The notes: generated by a model from the letters alone, not told the origin. Numbered from the stretch's first letter, positions 53,756-64,000 are shown. The stretch: 64,000 nucleotides of DNA from Mesostigma viride (GCA_009746045.1 RPFO01000175.1:6257450-6321449), one strand, 5' to 3'. Numbers and translations are program-made.

Positions 53756-54363
53756 CCCCCATTCCATGGGAGGCTGCGTTTGCGCTTGCTTGTACTATGG
53801 TGCTCCAGCGGCAGCCTCGTGCGGCTATGATGGTCATCGTTATTTTCCAACAATACCTGCGGGTATCGGAGGCGCTCAACCTGTTGGTCGGCCATGTGCG
53901 CTTGCAGCCTGATGTTCGGTTGCGGGGTTCGCAGCGGGGCGCCTTGTTGTTGATGTCAGCTAAGACGGCTAAGGGGGAGGTGCAGTCTGTGGTGATCGAG
54001 GATGTCATGACTGAGACCCTCTTGCGGGCTTGTATGCGTGGCAAGGCGGCCTGGGAGCGGGTGTTCCCTTACGATTATGCCCAGTTCAGCCGGGTTTGGC
54101 ATCAGGCCACGCAAGCTTTGGGGGTCGACACGGTGTTTACCATTCACGGGCTGCGGCATGGGGGGGCTACCTATGATTTTTTGCGGCAGCGCAGCATGGC
54201 TGATATTCAGCATCGGGGTCGCTGGCGCAGCAGCAAAACTGTCGCCCACTATGTGGGATTGCACCGGAGCTTGGCCCTCACCCTTCCTGACGCCCTGGTT
54301 CGGGCTATCGCCGCCTGCCCCCCGCGCATTTGGCGGAGCGTCTTTTCTCTGCCTTCCTCTTAA
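53756..54363 (+). CDS. YR retrotransposon ORF3: tyrosine recombinase catalytic domain
   Basis: This frame is open from 53527, but sense begins at the C-run. Catalytic residues are all present: box I arginine in QQYLRVSEALNLLVG, TIHGLRHGGATYDFL (H-x-x-R), and QHRGRWRSSKTVAHYVGL with the second histidine/tryptophan region and the nucleophilic tyrosine (HYVG). A lysine-bearing beta-hairpin (SAKTAKGEVQSVVI) lies between. The protein joins circular cDNA to the target without target duplication. It is out of frame with ORF2 by one C, so it depends on a -1 type shift at the C-run or the run has been miscounted or mutated. Confidence 0.88.
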
Positions 54364-54439
54364 GTTCCCTTCATTCTTGTCTTATGCGTCCACCGGTTTT
54401 TGTTTTGCCCCTGGCTTGGGTCGCCAGGGAGGGATGTAA

Positions 54440-54573
54440 GGGTAAGGCTAGCCTTTTTGGACATAAAGTGTTCCCATGGGTAAGGATGGCCAGTTGAGGG
54501 CCACTTCCCGATGTGCTCTACTTATTGTTTTAATAAAGAGTCTGGTTACCCTGGAGTTCCACGGTTAATAGAA
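54440..54573 (+). repeat. YR element split repeat B1
   Basis: From GGGTAAGGCTAGCCTTTTTG to CCACGGTTAATAGAA. It contains AATAAAGAGTCTGG, a likely polyadenylation signal for the element. Directly abuts A2. Confidence 0.9.
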
Positions 54574-54952
54574 TCGGGGTTCTCTGAACATAGTTTCTTT
54601 ATAGTGATACGGAAGGGGAGCCGCTGATGCTAGGTGAAATAGAGCTGGGTGATGTGATCGTAATAAGGTTGATTAGGCTTCTAGTGTACGAGTATTACGG
54701 AAGATATGGCCTAATTGTTGCGGCCCATACCTTGACGGTGTGCTGAGTACCTTGACGACGGATTTTTGCGTCTAGGTTCTCCTAGCAGATCTGTGATTGC
54801 GGACGGGTTTGCAACAGGCAATATCTGAAGTAAAACTTGACGGCTAAAACTGTTTAGAGGCCGTTGCCGGATCTGGCCGTTGGTAGAGAGCCGTTGGCCT
54901 TGAAACACGATAAAAGCTTGCTCACCTAGCTCATGGCGGTCTCTTTTGTTTT
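54572..54952 (+). repeat. YR element split repeat A2
   Basis: By eye identical to A1 (49729-50109), including GGAAGATATGGCCTAATTGT and AGAGCCGTTGGCCTTGAAAC. Followed by a 33-bp C-rich spacer not present after A1. Confidence 0.93.
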
Positions 54953-54985
54953 CCCACCCGCCCTCCCTGTGTGTTGCCTGTTTGG

Positions 54986-55118
54986 GGGTAAGGCTAGCCT
55001 TTTTGGACATAAAGTGTTCCCATGGGTAAGGATGGCCAGTTGGGGCCACTTCCCGATGTGCTCTACTTATTGTTTTAATAAAGAGTCTGGTTACCCTGGA
55101 GTTCCACGGTTAATAGAA
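54986..55118 (+). repeat. YR element split repeat B2 (right end)
   Basis: Same as B1 apart from a one-base shortening at CAGTTGGGGCCAC. It marks the right end of the element. Host sequence (ATCGAACTTCTTGTAG) follows. Confidence 0.9.
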
Positions 55119-55236
55119 ATCGAACTTCTTGTAGCCCCTTCGTGTATGACGTGTGTATGCGTTCCCTCTTTTCCTTCTTAATCAGTAGCCGTTTTGGTTG
55201 TTTGTGTTGGTAGTGGTGGTGTGTGTGTGTGTGCAC

Positions 55237-55268
<32 letters not shown>

Positions 55269-55312
55269 GCATCCCAAGGCAACAATACTGTAGCAGGATA
55301 AAGTGATCAACG
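55119..55312. other. Host flank with (GT)n microsatellite
   Basis: (GT)n from 55219 to 55267 is interrupted once by GCACG. This stretch would have continued from 49728 before the YR element inserted. Nothing coding. Confidence 0.6.
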
Positions 55313-57063
55313 TGTGACAGTCCGCCGCTGGAAGCGGACAAAACGGACAAGTATTTTTAGAGTTAGCTGGTGCCGATCGGAGGGGACCGGCCCGGTCACT
55401 GTCCGTTTGGTGTGGTAGAAGTATAGTCGTGGCACACTATTTTGTACACTTCTGAGCCGACCAAGAGTCGTCAGATATTTTGTGTGTGTGCCAAACGACC
55501 CTAAGTGTGTGATCTATGTTTGTTCAGGGCCGGTTGGCCCGGTGTCTGTTCGTGTGGTCAAGAGACAAGTTGTAGCGCGTGGCGGCGACGCACGCCACGC
55601 GGTTGTCAAAGTATATGGATGGGGAAGGTGGCCCAACCTTCCCACGCGTTCATGCTTCCTGAGCCTGCGTCATCCATTTAGTTCTTCCCCCTCTTGTCCC
55701 GATTATAGTTGGCCCCGGATCCGTTTATTATTAATGAAATAAAGACGTTGGCACGCGAGATTTCCAAGTTGCAACCCATTGTCCAACGGGTTAAAGATTC
55801 TTTCCTGATACCTTGATCAGGACCCGACCCGGGTCTGATCACAGGTCCGGACGTAACATTGGACTCGGAGGAGCGCCCGTGCTGGACTGCACAGGGCTGC
55901 AACGGCCAAACGCGCCGCATTGAAGTCATTAATTTCATTATTCAATATTCGGTCGTCAGCCGAACTGCCGAAGTCAACGAATCGGGCAAGCTACAAGGTA
56001 CGCCTAGCCCACTGAGTTAGATCCCAAGTGCTGCTTCCTAGAGAGGATTCCTAGAGAGGACACCGGATACTCAGTAAAATTTGGCAGATCGAAGCCTTGC
56101 AAGCTTTTGATTTTACTTAGTGCTAACGTAGTAAATCGAAATCAGATCGCCCCGTTTTTGGAATCTTCACGAACCTTTTTGCAGTCTTTTAACGAACCTT
56201 TTTTGCAGTCTTTTGACGAACCTTTTTGCAGTCTTTTGACGAACCTTTTTGCAAGTCTTTTAACGAATCTTTTTAGACTCTTTTGCCCTGTAAAGGCGCA
56301 GCATCTGGACCGGACTTGGCAAATTCTAGTGAAAAATTGGTCGTATCACCTCGGTAGCATTACGGTTAATGGAAGGGCAGGCCCTGCCCGAAATTAGACG
56401 ATTTCTTTAGGTTTTAATCGCCCTTTCCTTTCGAAAACGAATTAGCAAGTAGGGGAGACCCTTCCCTTGCTTGGCCGTAGTTGGAATCGCTCAAATTGGT
56501 GGAATATTGCTTGTTTTTGACCCAGTAAAGCGGAGAGACTTGAGTCGTCAAATTAGAACCACATTGTGTGAACTGGATTGAATTCACACATTGCTAGTGT
56601 CCCTACTGCGAGTCTAGTGCTTAGGAATATTGTAGGAATGATGTCTTGCCCTGGCATGCGCAGTTAGGACCTGTTTGTGTGATTTTGTCTCCATTTTCAC
56701 ACGAGACGGCTACGAGCCAGGACGCCAAGGGTCGCCAGCATTGTTTTCTGTTTTTCGTCCATTGGTGAAGGGCCCAAGTGGTGAAGGGCCCAAGACGGCG
56801 ACGACCCAGCCACGGCTTCAAGGAGGCCAGCATTCCCCCACTGTACAGGGGAAATGCTGCCGAAATTTCACTAAAAACAGGTGGTAATTGTGCTGTGGGT
56901 TACGGGTTAGTATCACCCCGTTAACCGAGTGGTGTGCATGCTTGCGCTGCTTGTTTGAAACAGGCCTTTGCTACTACCCCCTGAGAAAAACCTACCCACC
57001 CTGCACACGGTCCCCCTCTGGCCCTTTCAGTTACCAAGGTATGTGCTTATGAGTAGGCTGTCA
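55313..57063 (+). repeat. Candidate 5' LTR of the Ty3/gypsy-type element
   Basis: Proposed because TGTGACAG (55313) and CTGTCA (57058-57063) form short inverted ends (TGACAG/CTGTCA) and a tRNA-iMet-type primer site lies 9 bp beyond. It contains AATAAAGACG at about 55738 and a 27-bp direct repeat (GAACCTTTTTGCAGTCTTTT) four to five times at 56169-56285. No 3' LTR is present in the window to confirm the borders. Confidence 0.35.
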
Positions 57064-57072
57064 TTAGTAATA

Positions 57073-57080
57073 TGGTATCA
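57073..57080 (+). promoter_or_regulatory. Putative primer binding site (TGGTATCA)
   Basis: TGGTATCA matches the usual primer site complementary to the 3' end of initiator methionine tRNA in many LTR retrotransposons. It lies immediately upstream of the first ORF of the element. Only eight bases match, so it is suggestive. Confidence 0.45.
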
Positions 57081-57082
57081 TA

Positions 57083-57511
57083 ATGCGTGTGCCCCAATCT
57101 GCTAGCTCTTCCCAATCCTCTGCATCCAATAGTAAGAAACGAGTACCCCGTGATCTTAGTTCCATTTGGCGTCCCAGCGGTACAGGTAGTAACTACCCCT
57201 TCTATGCTGTAATCACCCCTACGTTTGCAGGCATAGTACTTAGTTGGGTTACAGCCAGTAACATAACCTCAGGGATCCCACAGTGTGAATATCCAGGGTT
57301 CCACTCATTGGATGCCGCATATGAATACCTTATAGATAACTTGCGTGCCCCAGAAGGACTCCATAGACGTGGGCACCCGGTCACCAACCCTACTCGCCGT
57401 GCTCGATGTACCCCTGTCATTCCGTCTCCTGAACCGTGTCCCTCTCCTGCCTTGTCACAAGTCACTAGACAAGTAGGACAATCGTCCCAGCCGTTTACGA
57501 CATCTAGTTAG
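57083..57511 (+). CDS. Accessory ORF with RNase H1 N-terminal/caulimovirus VI-like domain
   Basis: 142 aa beginning at the first ATG after the primer site. Residues about 35-85 (YPFYAVITPTFAGIVLSWVT, then CEYPGFHSLDAAYEYL) match the pattern of the small RNase H1 N-terminal hybrid-binding domain, also found in caulimovirus protein VI: F/Y-Y-A-V, G-I-y-x-x-W, then F-x-S-x-x-x-A-x-x-Y/F-L. The rest is Ser/Pro/Arg-rich. Family members bind RNA:DNA hybrids or dsRNA. A role in element replication is inference. There is no RNase H catalytic domain in this ORF. Confidence 0.5.
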   Translation: MRVPQSASSSQSSASNSKKRVPRDLSSIWRPSGTGSNYPFYAVITPTFAGIVLSWVTASNITSGIPQCEYPGFHSLDAAYEYLIDNLRAPEGLHRRGHPVTNPTRRARCTPVIPSPEPCPSPALSQVTRQVGQSSQPFTTSS

Positions 57512-57793
57512 GGAGTACAAGGGTGACGCGTGCCAGTAGTCACCCCCGCCTCGTATTGGGTGTTTAGCATGCTAAACATCGACTGCAGTACTGATAGAGG
57601 GAAAATAAACAGGCCATGATAAGGATACAGGCGGTAGATCCGAGTAGTGTTGCTTAATTAAATCATGTTTTATTGTTTCTAATTTGTTTTGGCCTACTTC
57701 TTTCTTAGAGGCCTAAAATCATCAAGTCACTGACCCCAGTGGGCTTGATTTTTATTTCGTGTCGCTATTGTACCCCCAAAATGGTACCCCAGC

Positions 57794-58291
57794 ATGGGGG
57801 TCCCCTTTCCTCGTAAGGGATTATCCCCAAAGGAAATCGACATTCTAACACTGGAAAACGCCTACCCTGGCGAGAAAGCTCGCGAGTTAACGGCCCGGTA
57901 CCGCGCGGCTGTCAAGCTCATCCGCAAACGAGTGCACGGGTACGGCGAGTCGTATCATCAGACCGCCCACGCCCATCTAGTTTACCGCGCGCTGTTCTCC
58001 CACGAGGACGACGCAAGTCTTCCTCCATTTGTGGAACCCGCGGCCCCTAACGTCCTCGCGTCACTCGTACTCCCAAAGTCACTCCCAGCCGGCCCGCGGC
58101 CTCGGCGTACGGCCATCCGCACAATTGGCGGCGGGTACCTCCTCCGTAGTATCTGGGTCATTAAAGCCATCGCGCGCGCCGCACGCCTGGAGCCTGCCCC
58201 AACTAGTGACTTTACTGTTTTCGGCGGCGAGGAGTACGTGCACCGTACCTCAGACGGTCCCATGGCGGACCCCGTAAATATCGAGGGCTAG
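57794..58291 (+). CDS. Unrecognised ORF between accessory ORF and gag
   Basis: 165 aa beginning MGVPFPRKGLSPKEIDIL. The helical N-terminal part (LTLENAYPGEKARELTARYR, AAVKLIRKRVHGYGESYHQT) looks protein-like and the frame is intact. I do not recognise a family. It lies about 160 bp upstream of the gag frame on the same strand, so it may belong to the LTR element. Confidence 0.4.
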   Translation: MGVPFPRKGLSPKEIDILTLENAYPGEKARELTARYRAAVKLIRKRVHGYGESYHQTAHAHLVYRALFSHEDDASLPPFVEPAAPNVLASLVLPKSLPAGPRPRRTAIRTIGGGYLLRSIWVIKAIARAARLEPAPTSDFTVFGGEEYVHRTSDGPMADPVNIEG

Positions 58292-58452
58292 ATAACGTCT
58301 TGACCGTTCTTCCTTCTATATAGCGGCACTAGTGAGACCCCTTGTGTTTAATTCAATAACTATTAGTAATTAAATTCTTGCGTGCATAAACAAATGGCCG
58401 ATCATAGTCAACATCAGCCTATAGGCAGGCAGGAGTAGACAATGCAGACGCT

Positions 58453-60233
58453 GTGAGTCAGCGTACCCGGTCCCATCAGGCCGGCCAACCCCAGGCACGG
58501 CCCCCTCAGCCCGTCCCTGCACCGGCTGCTAGTGTAGTCCCACCCGAGACCGCTCCTATTAATGACAGGACAGCAAACCAATCCCCTGCGGCTACCGAGC
58601 CCACTCTACACCTTACCCCTGATCAGCCCCAGGTAGCTATCCCTCGCACCTCTCCGGTTGGTCGCGGGCGTGGTGGTGGCAGTGCTAGCCCACAAACCCA
58701 GTTACATGTTGGGCGAATTGTCGGCCAATATCCTGTCGCATCAGTAGCCCCTCGTGCTAGCCTGCGCCCGGGATTGCGTGCTTACCCACCGTCATCTGTG
58801 CGTCTGTCCGCCCCCATCGGTGGTCGGGTAGCACGTCCCGCTATTCCTCGTACAGAGGCCATATCTGAGCTGGCCAATGGGCCCTATTCCATGGCCCACA
58901 CTCACACTCGCGTAGCCGACATTGAGGCTAACGCTGATTTCAGTACCATGCATCCCTCAGATCCCTTGTTGTACGACCATCAATTCTATTATGAGACACA
59001 CTCTGCTCGCCCTCGGTCACACATGGCTACCCGAGGCGCCCGTTCTGCGCCTGGTAATCCTGCCCGTGCTCCGATCCCGTCCTACGACCCGGTCGACGAC
59101 GTACCGGACTTGTGTCCCAGCGACAATGGTGAGGAACCCGCCGACGACAACGCGGGTGATGATTCGCTCCCTCCGTGGGCTCGATATGTTGAGGTGAGTG
59201 GTCCCCGCCGTCCTGGTGGTAAAGACCGCAAACCTCCCGCTTTGCCCACGCTTTCTGTCACTAGACTGACGCTCGATTGTACAGCCCAACAGATTCTTGA
59301 TTGGAAACACTCATTGTATCAGGAATTTTCTCTGTGGGAGGAATACCACGATTGGCGTCTGTCTGACTCTGTTAAGATAGGCCTCATTCGCACCCGTGCC
59401 GTCTTGACCGTGCTGTCGCCTCTCTCCTGGGATGTGAAGAAGTAGCCTCCCATACGTACCCTGGTTCGGTTGCTGAGCTGATGGCGCGCATAGAGCGTCG
59501 TTGTATTCCCCCTGACGCCGACCGCCGCGAGCGGTTGGAATTCGGTCGCCTCCGTCAAGGCCAGCGCCATGTTTCGGCATATATGACCGACTTTGACCTG
59601 CGCCTGGCTCGCCTTAAGGACGTCTCAGGTGCCGAGGCCCGCGCCCGCTTTCTTGAAGGTTTGCATCCAGCACTCCTCGCTGAGGTCTTCCGCCACTTTT
59701 CTGAAAGCCGATGGCAGGACCTGCAGCTGCGGCAGATTCGCCCCTATCTCCTTCGAGTCGCGGACCTCATCATGCCACAACAACGCACGGCCCGCGCGAG
59801 CGTGAATCAGTTAGGCGTCATTAATGACCCCGACCAGGACGAGTTTGTAGATGAGCTTCAGATCCCCTTGCGTGTGGCCGAGTTGGCTGTGATGGATGCC
59901 TCGCGCATCCGCTGCTATCACTGTCAGGAAATTGGGCATATCAAGCGTGCTTGCCCTCGTTTCCTTGCCGGCGCCCCGGCTACCGCTCCTACAATGCCGC
60001 AGCGCTCTCCGGCTCCGACCGGCCGCCCCGTTCCTTTTCAGCGCCCGACCAATACCCTACCTACGGCTGGTGCGACTCAGCGTGCGCCGCGCCCGCTGAA
60101 TGAGGTGGATGTTCAACCGCAGGACCCCGCTGGCAGCCTACCCGCCGACGAGCCGCCTTCCGGTCTACTCGGTGGTAAGGCGGTGTTCGACTCTTTCTCC
60201 CGTGACCCGCCTTTGGGGGAGGGGGAAGAGTAG
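58453..60233 (+). pseudogene. Ty3/gypsy-type gag, frame-disrupted
   Basis: Two frames together make a Gag. 58453-59445 encodes a Pro/Ala/Arg-rich N-terminus and the start of the capsid-like domain (QQILDWKHSLYQEFSLWEEY). After a TAG (59443) the sense continues one frame back to 60233 (VAELMARIERRCIPPDADRR, RLRQGQRHVSAYMTDFDLRL), with a zinc knuckle CYHCQEIGHIKRAC (C-x2-C-x4-H-x4-C). The switch near GAAGAAGTAG could be a -1 frameshift signal or damage. The C-terminal part ends at TAG 60231-60233, in the same frame as pol. Confidence 0.75.
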
Positions 60234-61930
60234 ACCGCCAAGACGGGGGCACCTTGCGGTCAGACCCCGCCCCAGTATTTTTGCCAATATACCACGCGAC
60301 TGGGCGAAGCAACCCCACCCTCACCTCCTCGCGTGCGCCCCTTGCTTCTTTTTACAGCAGGACTCCCAGTGCCTGCGACCGTCACCGACCCAACCCTCGC
60401 CACCACCGAGGTTATGACGGTAAAGCTATTAGTAGATAACGGTGCCGCCTGCACCTTCGTGAGTGATGCCCTTGTACAGCGCCTAGGATTAACTCCAGTC
60501 CCACATGATGTTCCTGTTGCCATCCACTATGCGGATGGGCGAACGAGTGTCTCCACAGGAACTGTGAAGCTGCGACCTGTTGTGAACGGGACCCCAATTG
60601 ATGTCCTTGCCACTGTCGGCCCGATTACAGCAGCCGATATATTGCTAGGATTAGACTGGCTGCAAGACAACAAGGTACAGATTAACCATGACACCATGAT
60701 TGTCTGGTTCCCCGACGGCACCCACTGGCTCCCCGACAGGTACTATGATGTTACCCAGGCCACTGTGGTGGACGTTACGCAAGCTGTTGATCCTTGTCAT
60801 ATTCGCTCCCTGGACGAAGTCCTCATGACCCGTGAGGAACTTCGTGAGCTGGTCAAACAGGAAGGAGAGCTTCAGTGTTTTGTATTGCAGCTTATGGCTG
60901 ACCCGGCATGCATCGATCCCCTCGTCGCTGCTCTGAACGAGATGGGCATAGGATTCACAACAGAGGAACAGGCCCGCTTTGATAAGATCATCGATTCCTC
61001 CAAGACGTTTGAGGAGCGAACACCTGCTTATCCCCCGGCCCGCGCTGTGCTCCATCGCATTCATCTCAAACCAGGTGCGGCACCCACACACTCACCAATG
61101 TATAGAATGGGCCCAAGCGAGCTCAAGGAGCTCAAGCAAATCCTCATTTCCCTGCTAGACTCTGGTCTTATAGAACCCAGTAATAGTCCCTTCTCGGACG
61201 CAGGTGTCCTTCTGGTCCCCAAGCCCAACGGCAAGTGGCGACTAGTTACGGACTACCGAAAGCTGAATGATATTACCATCAAGTCAAAATACCCCCTTCC
61301 TAGGATAGATGACATTTTCAACAAAGTCCAAGGTGCAACGTGCTTTACTGTCCTAGATTGTGCAGATGGCTTTTGGCAGTTGCGTATCGCTCCCGAAGAT
61401 TGCGCAAAAACGGCCTTCGCCACCCCATTCGGCCACTATCAATTCAGAGTAGCAGCCATGGGTCTCTGTAATTCTCCGGCCAGCTTTCAGATGTTGATGA
61501 ATGAAGTTCTACGTCCTGTCATGGGCACGTCTCTACTGCCCCAAGTGCCTCAGGACCTCAAAGACCCAGACCAATTACTGCTGCTCCTGTCCCCATTGCA
61601 CCTCACAAACGACAATGCGCTGTACCATATATGGACGACATCCTCATTTATTCTCGAACCTTTGATGATCATTGTGAGGATGTACAAGCTGTTCTCGACA
61701 TTATGGAAGCCAACCATTTGTGGGCCCGCCGAGCCAAGGTTCGTGCTGGCCGAAGTGTACCATTTCTCGGCCACATCCTGTCCGATAAGGGTGTCGCCAC
61801 AGATCCTGAGAAAATCGCATCTGTACAAGAATGGCCTGTCCCAACGGACGTCAAGAGCATTCGTAGCTTCCTAGGAATGGCATCCTACTATAGGCGATTT
61901 ATCCCCCGCTTTGCAACCATTGCCGCTTAA
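60234..61930 (+). pseudogene. Ty3/gypsy-type pol: protease and reverse transcriptase, truncated
   Basis: The frame is open straight from the gag TAG, with the first ATG only at about 60414. Protease: KLLVDNGAACTFVSDALVQR, with DNGA where DSGA/DTGA is usual. RT: KWRLVTDYRKLNDITIKSKY, FTVLDCADGFWQLRIAPEDC, TPFGHYQFRVAAMGLCNSPA. Between NEVLRPVMG (to about 61526) and the catalytic VPYMDDILIYS (from 61622) about 90 nt are inserted and the frame changes by two. RT then continues (VPFLGHILSDKGV, SIRSFLGMASYYRRF) to a stop near 61930. RNase H, integrase and a 3' LTR are missing, so the element is a dead, truncated copy. Confidence 0.85.
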
Positions 61931-64000
61931 TTAATTCAAGAGGTGATTGCCGCTTCCGGACGGACCTGCCCCCCCCAAATTGAATACACATGTTTTGCAC
62001 TCAATACCCATGCTGGCAATGCAAATTATGATGGGGGACCATAAATATGACCCTTGGGCATGCATCTGGCTACTTTTTGAGTTCAAGGCCCATCACAATA
62101 CATGTGCAGGGAGCTTTTTTTGGCGCGCACACCCCCTAAAAGCACGGATTGCCTAGGACAACCCCCCACACTTGTGTACCAAACCCATATTCCAGTCAAA
62201 TCCCCACCCAGACCAAGGAATGGAGCTAATTTGCAGCACCAAAATCGCACGTCTGGGCATACTTTGGCAGTTTACCGAAAAATACGTCTTTTTTGTGACT
62301 AAAAAAAAAAAATCAAATCAAATGCGCGTGGGTTGGGCCCAGGGAGATATAGATAACTTCCACAGGGTGGGAATATCAATGGGACCAATTTTCAGCTCAT
62401 TCTGACCACGTATGTGAACAGGCATCACTTTTGTATGAAAAAAAAAAATGCACGAAAATACGGTTTTATGCCAAATGGCTGCACCAATCACAACCTTGCC
62501 CACCACCAAGTGGGGCAAACAAGGTGCCAGCAAGTTATTTATCATGCAAACTATCTTGGAATCAAAATTCAGGTCATTCTGAGCTAGACTGATGGCATAA
62601 ACTAGTGTCCTCAACTGCCACCCCTCAACCCTAGTATAGACTGGCATGAGCTCAAACATAACCCTTTTCATCACCTGCCCACCACAAATCATCAGAATCC
62701 TAACATAGACGGCTGCCAATTGAGTTATACAAACAGCCACCAAATGCAGGATCAAGCTGAGCATGAGCCTTGAGTACTAGAGAGGTCATTCATAGCATGC
62801 AGCACCACACTATGGTAGCATAGTTGGCAATCTTCATTGGTAATAACAGAAATGTTTAGAGGCCCAAGCAACGTTCAATAGCAACAGAAACATGTGGGAT
62901 TAGATGGGTGACTCGTACATGCTAGCCACACCCCACACCTCACCATGGTTGTAAACCATGCTCAACAATAAGGTGCATAAACAGCATGCTCATATACACG
63001 TGCTATGCTGACTTAGAGTAGAGGATGATGCCTCAATCAACCAGCAATAATAACACAATGTTCTAACCCTGCAGGTTCACATCACCCCGTTCAAAAACCA
63101 ACCAACAAACAGAACTGTAAGCGCAAACACGAAATACAGCAAAGCCATAAGAGAAATGGCTTGCAGCCATCCTCATAAGCATGGCTAGCATCCTTGAGAG
63201 CACATTGATTGTGATGCATAGTGGCTGTGATCCACAAATCTAAAGAGAACACACACGTAAGCATAGCTTACACATATACAAAGCATGGCCAGCAAGAGAA
63301 GTATAGCCACCTTGTTTCCCAGCACGTTGAGACGCACGGTTCATATGCTCGCCAGCTTGTTGCATGCCGCCCTCGAGGCATGCCGGGGTACGTGTTGAAT
63401 ATGCAATATAAGCACTCTGCCATCCAAATCCTTCCATATATCATTACATTAACGTAGCAGCTTACCTTGATATTACCCAAATCAATCCTAGACAGGATTT
63501 CAGAGCTTGCCACGCATAACGTAAGCGAATCGGTTGAAAGCTGCCGGAAAACTAGAGACGTGCATGCAGCAAGCGGCGAACAAAACAACGCACCCTTCCA
63601 GGAAACCGTGCTGAAAGCTTAGAATAAAGGGATTTCTAAACGCAATAGACTTCGGGGGTAACCACTGGATAATAGACGTACAATGGCATGCTATCTTTCC
63701 TGACAAGGCGCGCAAGAAATGCCAGCCACCATGGACGGGTTGACAGCGCATAAAGCAGGACCTGGCGTTTTCTTTCCGAAAATGACGAGGAAAAGTAATA
63801 AAATAAAAGGTTCTTTAACATTTTCAATCTCCCCGTTAATGAACGTTGCTTTCTGCATCGCTAGGGACTAAGAACCTTTGTAATTATCGCTGTAGGCATG
63901 TATTGCTGCTTATTCGTTGCGGGCAAGATTTCCGGGCCAGACCCCCTCGCAAACGCGGATGAAAAATGGCATCGATCTCGTCAATAATGCATCTTCGGCT
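61931..64000. other. No gene recognised
   Basis: A/T-richer sequence with short open frames only. A run of A at 62301 and another at 62439 could be tails of old insertions. I looked for sequence resembling the candidate 5' LTR (55313-57063) and saw none. No RNA gene or tandem array was found. Confidence 0.55.

Larger units (their letters stand above)
49729..55118 (+). mobile_element. Tyrosine-recombinase retrotransposon, Ngaro/PAT-type split direct repeats
   Basis: Order: A1 (49729-50109), ORF1, ORF2 (RT-RNase H), ORF3 (tyrosine recombinase), B1 (54440-54573), A2 (54572-54952), a 33-bp spacer, B2 (54986-55118). A1 and A2 are both 381 bp and look identical. B1 and B2 differ by one or two bases near CAGTTGAGGGCC versus CAGTTGGGGCC. 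The B1/A2 junction is contiguous, as expected for elements that copy through a circular intermediate. There are no LTRs and no target duplication. The ends share AAT (CTGAAAATCGGGG on the left, AATAGAAATCGAAC on the right), fitting site-specific integration by the recombinase. Near-identity of the repeats suggests a recent insertion. Confidence 0.9.

Overview
The window looks like nuclear DNA of an intron-rich eukaryote. Exons are GC-rich, introns follow GT-AG and run from about 0.3 to 1.7 kb, and tandem repeats and retrotransposons are abundant. The gene set (eIF5B, two SMYD-like SET proteins, an N-acylglucosamine 2-epimerase family protein, the molybdopterin synthase large subunit) does not fix the species. 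The intron structure, repeat load and a tyrosine-recombinase retrotransposon with split direct repeats would fit an alga of the green lineage, but that is a weak inference.

Layout. (1) 1092-20181 (+): the translation initiation GTPase eIF5B, with 21 exons visible and the 5' end outside the window. The exon lengths sum to 939 codons including the stop, with every junction in phase. (2) 20182-23889: intergenic, with a dispersed hairpin-tailed repeat and a 30-bp array. (3) 23890-27838 (-): a MYND+SET (SMYD-type) gene with a frame conflict in a GAG microsatellite. (4) 28434-33994 (+): an AGE-family epimerase-like gene with an N-terminal hydrophobic segment, divergent from the previous gene. (5) 35806-36867 (-): a two-exon MoaE/MOCS2B-like gene. 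(6) 38238-44550 (+): a second SMYD-type gene without a recognisable MYND finger, divergent from MoaE. (7) 44551-49728: gene-poor, with a decayed LINE and a roughly 1-kb pure (TTG)n array. (8) 49729-55118: an almost complete tyrosine-recombinase retrotransposon with A1-ORFs-B1-A2-B2 organisation (Ngaro/PAT type). (9) About 55313-61930: a broken Ty3/gypsy-type element with accessory ORFs upstream of gag. (10) 61931-64000: no gene seen.

The most striking pattern is in the eIF5B introns. Nine of the 20 visible introns carry one to seven extra copies of the adjacent exon edge together with its splice site. These copies are tandem, in various states of decay, and act as mirrored donors or acceptors. 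Examples are a 99-bp array with seven decoy acceptors before the Switch I exon, a 78-bp array of decoy donors after the DDWEALDE exon, and a nearly perfect 34-bp donor duplication. This suggests that introns here grow by recurrent duplication across exon-intron boundaries, leaving the true site embedded among poison sites.

All calls rest on reading the sequence and on family knowledge. No database search, splice predictor or transcript data was available.
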